Assembly: GCF_947496725.1 (NCBI RefSeq)
Contig: NZ_CANMDS010000001.1
Span: forward strand, 434,001 to 498,000
Length of the DNA: 64,000 nucleotides
Source: an uncultured Dokdonia sp.
GTDB taxonomy: Bacteria; Bacteroidota; Bacteroidia; Flavobacteriales; Flavobacteriaceae
Reading direction: 5' to 3'
Made by a program: the position numbers and the translations under genes. Each line of letters opens with the position of its first letter. The first letter of the stretch is position 1. The notes below the pieces were generated by a model, which searched no databases, was not told where the DNA came from, and was given only the letters and a program-made list of their open reading frames with translations. Of the stretch, positions 8,747 to 17,719 are shown piece by piece.

Positions 8747-9133
8747 TTAAACTGAGCCTATTACTTGTTTCAGTTCTGAAATTTGATTTTCCCAAAACAT
8801 TTTACCTTCATCTATTTCATCTTCTTCTGCATAGTCTGTAATCATAAGAGATACATCTTTTGTAATCTCGTCTACTTGTATGCGCAACTGGAAGAAATAC
8901 TCCTCTCCCTCGTCATCTAGCCACTGAAATTTTATGTAATCTCCGTTACGTTTACCTAAGAGTTTTGCTTTTTCTTCACTTCCGTCCCAAATAAAGGTAT
9001 AAAATTCTCCTCTTGAATTTACATTGTCTGCAAACCACTCACTCATTCCAGAAGGGGTTGCCATATATTGATATAGTAAAGATGGAGAGGCTCTTACAAC
9101 AAACTCAATCTCGTATTTTTTTTTCTCGCTCAT
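8747..9133 (-). CDS. START-like/SRPBCC-domain protein
   Basis: 128 aa from the ATG at 9133 (protein begins MSEKKKYEIEFVVRASPSLLYQYMATPSGMSEWFADNV). This opening is typical of START/AHSA1-type helix-grip proteins: a strand, then a PxxLYxYxxxPxGLxxWF helix. The rest is alternating strands with an acidic C-terminal helix. An in-frame ATG at 9157 adds MSIQLQVF and is less likely. The ligand is unknown. It sits upstream of the hairpin at 8697-8722, with tRNA-Met divergent on the other side. Confidence 0.8.
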   Translation of the reverse strand: MSEKKKYEIEFVVRASPSLLYQYMATPSGMSEWFADNVNSRGEFYTFIWDGSEEKAKLLGKRNGDYIKFQWLDDEGEEYFFQLRIQVDEITKDVSLMITDYAEEDEIDEGKMFWENQISELKQVIGSV

Positions 9134-9330
9134 AAAAACTTGTAATTGTATCGACAATATATTGATATTAATTTCGACAACAAAGCAATTAAATTGATTT
9201 TATTTGAGAAAGAGGTTTGCACTACCGCTATTATATTTTATATTTGCACCCGCTTAGACAAATGCTTTTATAGTTTATTCTCTTAAAAGTGATTTTTACT
9301 TAACCCGTAAATCTATGCTCTAAGTAAGAT

Positions 9331-9404
9331 GGCGAGGTAGCTCAGTTGGTTAGAGCGTCGGATTCATAACCCGGAGGTCGGGGGATCGTGCCCCCCTCTC
9401 GCTA
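9331..9404 (+). tRNA. tRNA-Met (anticodon CAT)
   Basis: 74-nt cloverleaf: acceptor GGCGAGG (9331-9337) pairs with TCTCGCT (9397-9403); D arm 9340-9356 (GCTC/GAGC); anticodon loop TTCATAA with CAT at 9365-9367; T arm GGGGG/CCCCC (9380-9396); discriminator A. CCA is not encoded. The first acceptor pair is G-T, not the mismatch typical of initiators, so it is an elongator. A lysidine-modified Ile2 tRNA also reads CAT and is not excluded. Confidence 0.93.
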
Positions 9405-9414
9405 CTTAAATATG

Positions 9415-9446
9415 AAGGCTTCACAATTATGTGAAGCCTTTTTTTT
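9415..9446 (+). terminator. Terminator of the tRNA-Met gene
   Basis: 10-bp stem AAGGCTTCAC/GTGAAGCCTT (9415-9424 with 9431-9440), followed by a run of Ts to 9446. Confidence 0.9.
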
Positions 9447-10091
9447 GAGATAAAATGAAATTTAAATTTACTTAGTCCTTATTACCTAAAGCTCTACACT
9501 TTATATAAATTATGTTAAGGTCTATTGTATTTACTCATTCTCTATTTTCAATTTTGTAATCATTACCAAATTCCTGTCTAACAAAATTAAATGGAAATCA
9601 ATAGCTGCTCTCCCAGAACTTATATAATCCATACACGATAACCACATAGTTAACAATAACAAGGCTTATATTGTAGCAATAACATTTACATTTAAACAGT
9701 TATTTGATATTGAAAATCCTTAGAAAGTATTTTTTACGTATTAAGCATCGTAAATCGTACAGGTCAAAATATCTAGATGATCTCTCTTCTGATCTAATCA
9801 CGCAGATAGTTAAGTTCAAAACTAGGTTGTTAAAAAACCTAACTAAGGTTGGCTTTTTGCTTTTCATAATTTCGTAACATTCTATCTATTCCGCTTTCGC
9901 GAAAACTTACTTCTGTACATTAAAACCTATCAAGAAATACCAAATATAGTTATGTTAAATTCTGACGATACAAATTGTAAACAATACACGTCTAACCATT
10001 GCTATTATCAGATGATTAGTAAGTAAAAATAAGCGCTTTTTTCAATCAAACTGATTGACCATACCATTAGTAATTTTAAGGTTTATTCAGT
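9447..10091. other. 645-bp non-coding, AT-rich gap after the tRNA
   Basis: No ORF here looks like a gene in any frame. The only structures seen are a decayed palindrome copy (CGCTTTCGCGAAAAC, 9892-9906) and weak short hairpins near 9820-9850. The gap starts directly after a tRNA and leads into genes of accessory type, so it may be a decayed integration site. No repeat of the tRNA 3' end was found. Confidence 0.5.
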
Positions 10092-10718
10092 CTATACAAA
10101 ACCTCCAAACAAGGCGTGACAGCCTATAAATGCGACTACAGATAAAATAATACCTAGTAAAAAAATGTTAAATGACTTACGAAGTAGTTTAAACTTTCTA
10201 TCCATAGTCTTACCAAGATGAAAAGTATCTTTGGCAATGGTTTTATATAACTCATCGCCCTCATTCATTAACGTAGTAATCTTTTCAACATATTCATTTT
10301 CTTCCATATTGTTAAAATTACCATAAAACATTAAATTTTTGGCTTCACTTTCTCCGTGGACGAGCTCAGGGCGTGTGGCAAAAATTGCGTAGGCAATTGA
10401 AGCTAGATTAGTTATTAAAATCATCACTACAGGATAAATAAGATGAGGGTCTGTACCTAATTGACTCATTACTGTACCCAAGACTAGGGAAAGAATTAGA
10501 GCGTTGATAGAAATCAAAATATTTGATTTTGTATCTATCATTGTATTCAATGTGTATTGATTTTTAGACAGCAGTCTAAACAGTGTTTCAACACCACGTT
10601 CAGACCGTGGTTCTAGCTTTGCGAGTTTCTTTTTCAACTGCTTTAAGGCTTCCTTATCTATGTTAAGCTCTGCCATCAAGTATTTATCTTCTTCTTTTTT
10701 CTCTTTTTTATCGCTCAT
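10092..10718 (-). CDS. Pycsar-effector-like (PycTM, DUF5706) membrane protein, orphan
   Basis: 208 aa. A charged, Lys-rich N-terminus (1-36) is followed by the family signature RGVETLFRLLSKNQYTLNTM, then MIDTKSNILISINALI. Predicted membrane segments lie at about 68-87, 94-114 and 184-205, with a cytoplasmic helical part between the last two. In Pycsar defence, PycTM is the membrane-disrupting effector that responds to cCMP or cUMP made by a pyrimidine cyclase. No cyclase gene is visible on either side. The next genes upstream on the strand are an ion antiporter and an ion channel. It may be a solitary signalling or stress protein rather than a defence effector. Confidence 0.75.
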   Translation of the reverse strand: MSDKKEKKEEDKYLMAELNIDKEALKQLKKKLAKLEPRSERGVETLFRLLSKNQYTLNTMIDTKSNILISINALILSLVLGTVMSQLGTDPHLIYPVVMILITNLASIAYAIFATRPELVHGESEAKNLMFYGNFNNMEENEYVEKITTLMNEGDELYKTIAKDTFHLGKTMDRKFKLLRKSFNIFLLGIILSVVAFIGCHALFGGFV

Positions 10719-10857
10719 AATTACCTTTAAAAAAATTACTCATCTCCTTAGATGAACCCTTATTACTAATCAAAAACACCTGCGACTCTTTTTATTGCGC
10801 TCATTTGGTGTCAAATATAACAATGACTCTGAATATGAAAACTAAGAGTTTATATCG

Positions 10858-12105
10858 TTAGTCATTTTTATATATCACCTTTGCAAAAACACCTATTGAA
10901 AGTCCTTGTACAATTATAGAAAACAAAACCACTATATATGTAATATGCAGTATCAAGTCTTTTGATAATTCATCACCCAAACTAAGTGCTAGAGCTATAG
11001 ATATACCACCTCTCAATCCACCCCAAGTCAGAATTGCAATAGTTTTGATAGGCTTTTTCTCATAATGTTTAAGTAATGAGTACGGTAAAAACACAGAGCA
11101 AAATCGTGCAAAAAGAACAATTAAAATAGCCATTACTCCTAATAAAAAGTAATTACTATTAAATTCTAATAAGTGAATAGCAAGCCCCATAAGGACAAAT
11201 AAAATACCATTAAAAACCTCGTCTAATATTTCCCAAAAAGAGTTGATTGCTTTCTGTATTGGATTTTTATCTTCATTTATATGTATTCTATTCCCTATCA
11301 ATAATCCTGCTACTACCATAGCTAATGGCGCAGAGACATTTAATAAAAAAGCACCAGATGTTCCTCCCATTACTACAGCTAGAGTTATTATTACGGCAAG
11401 TTGTGGGTTTTCTTTTAATGAGTTGATACACTTCAAACCTAGAAATCCAATAAGAAGTCCGTAAAGAATGCCTCCTACAGCTTCTTCTAGAAATAAGAGC
11501 CCAATCTCTGCACCAATCTGGGCAGCGCTATGATGCTCTGTTGCTGTAGCAATCAATAATATTCCAGAAAAAACAACAACGCCTATCCCATCGTTAAATA
11601 AAGATTCGCCTTCTATTTTTATACCTAAAGACTCTGCAATATTTGCCTTTTTGAGAATCGCCATTACAGCAATAGGATCAGTAGGTGATATCAACGCTCC
11701 AAATAAAAGTGCGTGTAAAAAGGGTAGCTCTACATCAATTAATTGCGCACCAAAAAAGACAAGGCCTCCTACTAAGAAAGTGGATATGAGGACACCTAAG
11801 GTGGCAAATAATAAAATTGATTTCCTCTGTTCTTTAAGTGCTGCAAGATTAACATGTAATGCTCCTGCAAATAATAAAAAACTTAAAATCCCGTCGAGTA
11901 GAAGCGTTTTAAAATCTGCCTTAACGATAATATCACAAAAGAATTTGTAAAATTCTGGGAATATAGTTTCACTTAATGTTAATGGAATAATTAGAAACAA
12001 GCTTAAAATCATCAACCCAATCGTTGTTGGTAATTTTAACCACTTGTAATTTATGTAACTAAAAAGAGCCGCAATTGTAAATACAATACTAAAAGATTCG
12101 AACAT
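10858..12105 (-). CDS. Sodium (or potassium)/proton antiporter, CPA1 family
   Basis: 415 aa from the ATG at 12105, with about 12 membrane segments. Ion-binding motifs of the NhaP/NHE group are present: [14 protein letters not shown] and [14 protein letters not shown]. It exchanges Na+ or K+ for protons. The ORF can be read from 12150, but that would overlap the channel gene; from 12105 the ATG comes one base after the channel's restored stop (12107), a typical operon join. The ion specificity cannot be read from the sequence. Confidence 0.88.
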   Translation of the reverse strand: MFESFSIVFTIAALFSYINYKWLKLPTTIGLMILSLFLIIPLTLSETIFPEFYKFFCDIIVKADFKTLLLDGILSFLLFAGALHVNLAALKEQRKSILLFATLGVLISTFLVGGLVFFGAQLIDVELPFLHALLFGALISPTDPIAVMAILKKANIAESLGIKIEGESLFNDGIGVVVFSGILLIATATEHHSAAQIGAEIGLLFLEEAVGGILYGLLIGFLGLKCINSLKENPQLAVIITLAVVMGGTSGAFLLNVSAPLAMVVAGLLIGNRIHINEDKNPIQKAINSFWEILDEVFNGILFVLMGLAIHLLEFNSNYFLLGVMAILIVLFARFCSVFLPYSLLKHYEKKPIKTIAILTWGGLRGGISIALALSLGDELSKDLILHITYIVVLFSIIVQGLSIGVFAKVIYKND

Positions 12106-12106
12106 A

Positions 12107-12761
12107 TTACTTTGATTTTGTATTAATATATTTCCCAACAAATACCCCAATCACAATAGCCAAGTAAAATTGGCCTATTATATTCATCACTAAATGTTAT
12201 AGATTGCGCAGGAGCAGTAAGAGGTGTGATATCACCATATCCAACAGTAGTGATACTTATAAAACTAAAATAGTAAAAGCTATAACCCGAGTAACCATCA
12301 ATTAATCTAAATGAACTATTGTTTAAAAAATTAATAGATTCAAATAGCACTCCTCCTAATATTCCTAGATAAAGAAACCCTAGTAAGGGCCCTAGTATAA
12401 ACTGTAAGTTTATCTCTTTTATAAGTAATAATTGTCTTACTAAGATGATGCAAAAACATACAAACAATAAAAAGGACGATACTAATCTATAAATTAATAT
12501 AACAACTGAACTGTCATTAGACAGCTCTAACCATATAGCGAGCAATGTAAAAAAGCCAATGATATAGGTGATAGATTTGGCGAGCTTGTTAGTTGCCAGC
12601 AAGGAGCTCCCTATGATTAATAAGGTATAATTTATGACAGTAACATAAGCCGGACTTATACCTGAAATAAGAATATGAAAAGGTGTCAAAAGAAAGTTGA
12701 ACACGCTTAAAATAGCAATTAGGTATTTATAATTTGCTATTATAGAATTAAGCCTACTCAT
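12107..12761 (-). pseudogene. Potassium channel with a frameshift after the selectivity filter
   Basis: The uninterrupted frame (12123-12761, 212 aa) has several hydrophobic segments, a pore helix and the selectivity filter TTVGYGDITPL near 176-186, then turns into [18 protein letters not shown], which is not channel-like. Dropping one base in the AAA run at 12192-12194 (TTT on the coding strand) restores [20 protein letters not shown], a normal inner pore helix, and a stop at 12107, one base before the antiporter ATG. So the gene carries a single-base insertion, either a real mutation, a switchable homopolymer or a sequencing error. Confidence 0.8.
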
Positions 12762-12844
12762 TTTTTTTAATATTTATACATTAACTATCCTCCTAGCAAT
12801 CAACCTCTACATACATCACTTTGATATAATTGCAAAACTGCTAT

Positions 12845-12878
12845 TACCTCTGAGAGATTTTTTCGTCTGTCAGAGGTA
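12845..12878. other. Inverted repeat, possible operator or terminator
   Basis: Perfect 9-bp arms TACCTCTGA/TCAGAGGTA separated by 16 bp, in the 167-bp gap between the Rieske-ThDP gene's 3' end and the channel gene's start. No strong T-run follows on either strand. Confidence 0.4.
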
Positions 12879-12928
12879 CTAGTTCCTTAACTATACCAAC
12901 TACTTATTTGCGTAACTCTATTTAGTAA

Positions 12929-14878
12929 TTAAATTAAATTTACGTCTGTAACTACTTCTAACAAGGCTGGGCCATTATGTTCATTAAGCTTTTTCATAGC
13001 TGGTAATAAATCCTCGAGTTTCTCAACGCGAATACCGAGAGCACCACAGTTTTGAGCATACTTTGCAAAGCTAGGATTTGTTAATGAGGTTTGCCATACA
13101 TCAACCTCTGCTGCACGTTGCTCCTTTGATATTTTACCTAGCTCAGAGTTATTGAGTACTATATGTTTAATATTCATATTATACTTTACTAAAGTATTTA
13201 TTTCGGCTAGGTATTGACCTAAACCAGCATCACCAGACACAGACCATATAGGTCTCTTATCACCTTCTGCTGCCCAGGCACCCATTGCCGCCGGTAAAGC
13301 AAAGCCTATAGAACCTAGATATCCAGACATCAATATAGACTGGTTTGTAGGCTCAAAATATCTACCAAATGAATACGTATTATTACCTACATCTACAGCT
13401 ATCACTGCATTTTCTGGTGTAACTTTATTCATTGCATCAAAAACAGAAATAGAGCTAAGCCCATCACCACAATCTTTAAGGCGGCTTTCTTTTTCTTCAC
13501 GCCATAGTCTCCAGCGTTCCTCTATTTCTCCACGTTGATCTACCGCCACAGTCATTTTATTAGTTTGAGCCTCAATAATTTTCATTGTTTCTGAAATTTC
13601 TCCCCATAAGGCAACATCTACTTTATGATGTTTACTAAGCGCCATAGGGTCATAATCAACTTGAATTATTGGCTTCTTTGGAGTGATACCTGTATGATTA
13701 GAAAATGAAGCTCCTAGTACAAATAACAAGTCACTTTCATTCATAAACCACGATGCTATAGGAGTACCACTTCTGCCTAAAACTCCACAACCTAAGGGAT
13801 GCTTATCTGCTATTAATCCTTTTGCTTTAAAAGTGGTGATGATTGGACAATTTAAAGCTTTCGCGAAAGCGGTAATAGCCTCCATCTCAAAACGTGCACC
13901 GTGCCCAACAATAATTACAGGTCTTTCTGCTTTCTTAAGAAGCTCTACTGCCTTATCAACCATCTCTTTTGGAGGGCTTATATTAAAAGGAGTAATTCTA
14001 TCTTCTGGAGTTTGTGCCTTTGCATTTTCTGGCTTCTCTGTAAATGCTACCTCATCTGGAAAGGTTAAATGCACTACATTTTTCTTTACAAGCGCCGTCT
14101 TTAATGCAAGTGACATTAACTCACTATGATTAGAATTTAAATGCACTGCGTGATTAAATTGAGTCACACTTTCAAAAGCTTTTACAAGATCTACTTCTTG
14201 AAAAGCACCAGTCCCAACTACCTGAGTATTAATTTGCCCTGAAAGCGCTAGCAATGGAGCTCTATCAACTTTTGCGTCCCACATTCCTGTATACATATTT
14301 GTAGCACCTGGACCAGCGATGCCAAAACAGGCTGCAGGTTTTCCTGTTAATTTTGCATAACCAGAGGCAGCAAATGCAGCAGCACCCTCGTGTCTAATAC
14401 CAAAAAACTGTAGTTTCCCCTTTTTCTCCTGCCTTCTCATAGCATCTGCAACCGCAAGATTACTATGTCCTACCATTCCAAAAACAGTATCAACACCCCA
14501 GTTTACCATAGTCTCAATCATCACATCAGATATAGTTTCTCTATGCGTTTCCTCTTCTGGGATTGCAACATAAATAGCCTCACCCTCTTCTTTCACTTCA
14601 AAATTCTTGATCCCGTCATCAAAGCCTCCAGGTGAGTTTCCCGTACACGGGTCATAATCCCAACCGTGCCAAGGACAGCGTAACATTCCATTTTCTATAG
14701 AACCTTCTCCAAGAGGTCCACCTTGATGTGGACATTTGTTATCTAATGCTGAAAATTTTCCTTTGTAATGCGTTAAACAGATACCTTGATGACCAGCAGT
14801 TACAGTCTGGACTCGTCCCTCAGGGAGCATTTTTCTATTGTCTAATACCTTGTACCACTTTTTACCCTTTGAGTCCAT
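12929..14878 (-). CDS. Rieske domain fused to a ThDP-dependent enzyme (pyruvate oxidase/acetolactate synthase-like)
   Basis: 649 aa. Residues 1-105 are a Rieske [2Fe-2S] domain with CPH (C49, H51) and CPWH (C68, H71). A complete ThDP enzyme follows: PYR domain with the catalytic Glu in RHEGAAAF (E164), a middle domain at about 300-430, and the PP domain with SGDAG (549-552) and NN (576-577), the ThDP/Mg motif at proper spacing. The best fit is a PoxB-like oxidative decarboxylase of a 2-oxo acid, with the Rieske domain as electron acceptor; the substrate is inferred. It lies upstream, in gene order, of another enzyme with an N-terminal Rieske domain. A palindrome copy inside it encodes AFAKA. 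Confidence 0.85.
   Translation of the reverse strand: MDSKGKKWYKVLDNRKMLPEGRVQTVTAGHQGICLTHYKGKFSALDNKCPHQGGPLGEGSIENGMLRCPWHGWDYDPCTGNSPGGFDDGIKNFEVKEEGEAIYVAIPEEETHRETISDVMIETMVNWGVDTVFGMVGHSNLAVADAMRRQEKKGKLQFFGIRHEGAAAFAASGYAKLTGKPAACFGIAGPGATNMYTGMWDAKVDRAPLLALSGQINTQVVGTGAFQEVDLVKAFESVTQFNHAVHLNSNHSELMSLALKTALVKKNVVHLTFPDEVAFTEKPENAKAQTPEDRITPFNISPPKEMVDKAVELLKKAERPVIIVGHGARFEMEAITAFAKALNCPIITTFKAKGLIADKHPLGCGVLGRSGTPIASWFMNESDLLFVLGASFSNHTGITPKKPIIQVDYDPMALSKHHKVDVALWGEISETMKIIEAQTNKMTVAVDQRGEIEERWRLWREEKESRLKDCGDGLSSISVFDAMNKVTPENAVIAVDVGNNTYSFGRYFEPTNQSILMSGYLGSIGFALPAAMGAWAAEGDKRPIWSVSGDAGLGQYLAEINTLVKYNMNIKHIVLNNSELGKISKEQRAAEVDVWQTSLTNPSFAKYAQNCGALGIRVEKLEDLLPAMKKLNEHNGPALLEVVTDVNLI
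13857..13870. repeat. Iterated palindrome, copy 5 (intragenic)
   Basis: GCTTTCGCGAAAGC inside the Rieske-ThDP gene, read as TAFAKALN at about residues 336-343. Confidence 0.9.
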
Positions 14879-14889
14879 AACTTGTGTAT

Positions 14890-15261
14890 TTAATTCAACT
14901 TATTTTTAAATTGTTGTTGGCGTATTTTTACTGCTCTATAGGAATAAGTTATTAAAGACAGAATCCCTATTAATGCTAAAACAATAGCAAGAACACTAGT
15001 ATATAATGAAGTTTTTTCTAAATCAAATAGCCCATTTATCACACTTGAGATCAATAGAAACCCTACTGCTGTATAAAGAAAAACCATAGCTGTATTTAAC
15101 AATTTTAACTGCACAAGCTTTTTTGTAATCATCTTCTTTTGCTTGGACTGCTCAATCATTTGGTTAATCTCATTACTCAAAGCTACCATTAAGGTAGATG
15201 TAGAAAGAATAAGTAATCCCAAACCTGGAACTATCGTTATAGGTAGGTACCAATTTTCCAT
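14890..15261 (-). CDS. Small membrane protein, possibly DUF2721-like
   Basis: 123 aa with three hydrophobic segments (about 5-29, 53-77 and 84-109) and a basic, Gln/Lys-rich loop (38-52) and tail. The pattern of a first helix, a basic helix and two further helices resembles DUF2721 membrane proteins, but no diagnostic motif makes this sure. It ends 11 bp before the Rieske-ThDP gene, so it is probably in the same transcript. Confidence 0.65.
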   Translation of the reverse strand: MENWYLPITIVPGLGLLILSTSTLMVALSNEINQMIEQSKQKKMITKKLVQLKLLNTAMVFLYTAVGFLLISSVINGLFDLEKTSLYTSVLAIVLALIGILSLITYSYRAVKIRQQQFKNKLN

Positions 15262-15320
15262 AGAGTTAAATAACGTTTGGATTACTTAAATATACAAAGC
15301 GTTGTAGACGGCCATACATT

Positions 15321-16073
15321 TTATACGGCTTGTAATTTACTAATCACTTCTTTAAAAAACTTTACACCATCTGCCTCCACAATTCCCCTAGCATCGAGTA
15401 TGGCTCCTTTAAAACCGTTAGATTTCCAATCACCTATGGTTAATGATTCTAATCCAGATGGATCTATAGCTTGACCTCCTTTGTAACCTGTGATGTATAA
15501 ATAGTGATTTTCGCAAAGGCTATCTGGAATAGCTAGTCCTAAGCCCACTGTTATATGTGAATCTGGAATTAGGCTATAAATGCCAGTGTCAAAATGGTGT
15601 GGCCAGATTCTTATAGATGTATTAAGATTATAGTGAATATCTATTCTTTCTAGAATAAATTGAGCTAGAATACGTAGATGCATCATCTCACTCAAATCCT
15701 CAACATCAGACAACTTAAAAGTAAAATCATCATCAATAGAGTAAGGCAATTCATAATGGAATTTATACGAATATTCTTTGTTGATAAATTCACGAGAGTT
15801 ACTAGAAATCCATTCTACAAGTCCTTTATGAGTAGCTCCATCTAAGTCTATTACTTTTGAAACTGCATCAGATCTCCATTCTAAACTAAAGTTTTTATAA
15901 TTCAAAATGAGCTTATCACTAGCATCAGACAGCGAGTGCGTCTCAAGGATAGCTTCCTCTGGGTTAAATCCTAGGTTTGTATGACTATCGTCTTCTTTTT
16001 TAGGCAAAAAACTTATTCCTGCTGCGGCTAGATATTGAGAAGCGATGTGTAATTGTTTTTCTATAGTGTCCAT
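15321..16073 (-). CDS. Conserved-looking protein with a WPHHFDTG motif (possibly DUF5996-related)
   Basis: 250 aa, soluble, no signal peptide. Residues 30-110 are strand-rich, and the second half carries IRIWPHHFDTGIYSLI, VGLGLAIPDSLCENHYLYITGY and a terminal AILDARGIVEADGVKFFKEV. The WPHHFD pair with a following GxGLAIPD stretch recalls DUF5996, from memory only. It starts 11 bp after the Rieske-glutamate synthase gene, suggesting joint function. Catalysis is not shown; the His pair could bind metal. Confidence 0.6.
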   Translation of the reverse strand: MDTIEKQLHIASQYLAAAGISFLPKKEDDSHTNLGFNPEEAILETHSLSDASDKLILNYKNFSLEWRSDAVSKVIDLDGATHKGLVEWISSNSREFINKEYSYKFHYELPYSIDDDFTFKLSDVEDLSEMMHLRILAQFILERIDIHYNLNTSIRIWPHHFDTGIYSLIPDSHITVGLGLAIPDSLCENHYLYITGYKGGQAIDPSGLESLTIGDWKSNGFKGAILDARGIVEADGVKFFKEVISKLQAV

Positions 16074-16084
16074 AATGTATCTTA

Positions 16085-17692
16085 TTAAATTCCAGCATAA
16101 TTAATTCCAGTCAAGAAATGTATATCTCTATCATATGTAGAAAGGTCATCTTGATTAAACTTTTCAATATTGTCATACCCACAAGCTCTCGCTACGACCT
16201 TAATTAAATTGTTTGTAGCTTCAAAGTAGTTCTGTAACTGCTTTGCCGATGAGTCAATAATTAAACGACTACGCAAAGATTCCTTTTGTGTAGCGATCCC
16301 TACTGGACAATTATTGCTTCCGCAGGCACGCATTCCTAAACACCCAATAGCTTGTAATGCAGAGTTTGAAACTGCTATTGCATCTGCTCCTAGCATTAAT
16401 GCTTTGGCAAAATCTTCTGCTACGCGTAAACCCCCTGTAATTATAAGGGTTACATCTTTTGCTCCTACTTTATCTAGATAAGTACGTGCTCTAGCAAGTG
16501 CTGGTATGGTAGGGACATTAATATGATCTCTTAATACTTTAGGTGCAGAGCCTGTACCTCCTCCTCTACCGTCTAGAATGATATAGTCTACCCCTACATC
16601 TAGAGCAAACTGGATATCCTTTTCTATATGACTAGCTGCAATTTTAAATCCTATAGGGATACCTCCTGTGCGTTCTCTTACCGCTTTCGCGAAAGCTTTA
16701 AAATCTTCAACACCGTGAAAATCTGGAAATGTCGCTGGTGATATTGCTGTCTCTCCTTCTTTTAACCCTCTCACCTCAGCAATTTCTTTACTTACTTTGC
16801 TACCTGGCAGGTGTCCTCCCGTACCAGTTTTGGCACCTTGCCCAGCTTTAAAGTGAAAAGCTTGAACGTTATCTAGTTTATCCCAAGAGAATCCAAATTT
16901 CGCGGAAGCGAGCTCATAAAAATATTTTGAATTATTAGCTTGCTCTTCTGGCAACATCCCTCCTTCTCCAGAACAAATACCTGTTCCTGCTAGTTGAGCA
17001 CCTTTAGATAAAGCTACTTTTGCTTCACGAGATAGTGCACCAAAGCTCATATCACTTACAAATAATGGTATATCAAGGATTAACGGCTTCTTTGCCTTTG
17101 CTCCTATAACGACTTTAGTAGCAACCGCATCTTCATCTAATAAGGGTCTTGAGGCTAGTTGCGCAGGTAAAAACTGAATATGATCCCATTTAGGAAGTGT
17201 GTTTCTATCTACACCCATCGATGCAGAAAACCCGTGATGACCTACATTCTTTAGTCCATTTTTTGCAAGTTCTTTTATATAACCCGTATAAGGTTCTGTG
17301 TCTTCTGGATGGGTATCTGCATAGGCTCCTAGATATTCATCTCTATTAAAAGGTTGTGGATTCTTTTTGAGATATGCATCTATCTCAAAAGCATCTACCA
17401 GGAGCTTCCCATCTTCTATTTTAGTAGAAAATTTATGTAGCACCTCACTATTATTATATTCTGAAACACCCGAGTCTACGCGATAATCCCATCCGTGAAC
17501 TCCACAAATTAAATTATCGCCATCTACGTGACCGTCAGACATTAAAGCTCCTCTATGATGACACCTTCCGTACAGAACAGAAATTTCTTCATCAAACTTC
17601 ACAATCACTAAATCTAATCCATTAACGAGTGCGTGCTCTGGTTCTTTATTCTTTAAGCTATCTACTTGAATTATTGCTACAGGTTGTTTCAT
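16085..17692 (-). CDS. Rieske domain fused to an FMN-binding glutamate synthase-type domain
   Basis: 535 aa. Residues 1-105 form a Rieske domain with CHH (C44, H46) and CGVH (C63, H66). The rest is the FMN (GltB central) domain: SDMSFGALSREAKVAL, CSGEGGMLPEE, FKAGQGAKTGTGGHLPG, DGRGGGTGSAP, and the cluster motif CLGMRACGSNNC with C451, C457 and C462 at the spacing of the glutamate synthase [3Fe-4S]. The glutaminase domain is absent. It may transfer amide nitrogen or oxidise another substrate; the Rieske centre probably replaces a separate ferredoxin. It is adjacent to the Rieske-ThDP gene cluster. A palindrome copy inside encodes AFAKA. Confidence 0.85.
   Translation of the reverse strand: MKQPVAIIQVDSLKNKEPEHALVNGLDLVIVKFDEEISVLYGRCHHRGALMSDGHVDGDNLICGVHGWDYRVDSGVSEYNNSEVLHKFSTKIEDGKLLVDAFEIDAYLKKNPQPFNRDEYLGAYADTHPEDTEPYTGYIKELAKNGLKNVGHHGFSASMGVDRNTLPKWDHIQFLPAQLASRPLLDEDAVATKVVIGAKAKKPLILDIPLFVSDMSFGALSREAKVALSKGAQLAGTGICSGEGGMLPEEQANNSKYFYELASAKFGFSWDKLDNVQAFHFKAGQGAKTGTGGHLPGSKVSKEIAEVRGLKEGETAISPATFPDFHGVEDFKAFAKAVRERTGGIPIGFKIAASHIEKDIQFALDVGVDYIILDGRGGGTGSAPKVLRDHINVPTIPALARARTYLDKVGAKDVTLIITGGLRVAEDFAKALMLGADAIAVSNSALQAIGCLGMRACGSNNCPVGIATQKESLRSRLIIDSSAKQLQNYFEATNNLIKVVARACGYDNIEKFNQDDLSTYDRDIHFLTGINYAGI
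16683..16696. repeat. Iterated palindrome, copy 6 (intragenic)
   Basis: GCTTTCGCGAAAGC inside the Rieske-glutamate synthase gene, read as FKAFAKAVRE (residues 331-340). After this copy none occurs for over 10 kb. Confidence 0.9.
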
Positions 17693-17719
17693 ATTTGATA
17701 TAATTTTTGAAGTTTAATA

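Noticed and set aside
10092-10718. A complete Pycsar anti-phage system
   Set aside because: The effector-like gene is present but no cyclase domain is found on either side; upstream and downstream genes are ion transporters and metabolic enzymes.
9331-12928. A tRNA-integrated mobile island
   Set aside because: No integrase, no repeat of the tRNA 3' end and no other mobility gene were seen, so only an accessory appearance is claimed.
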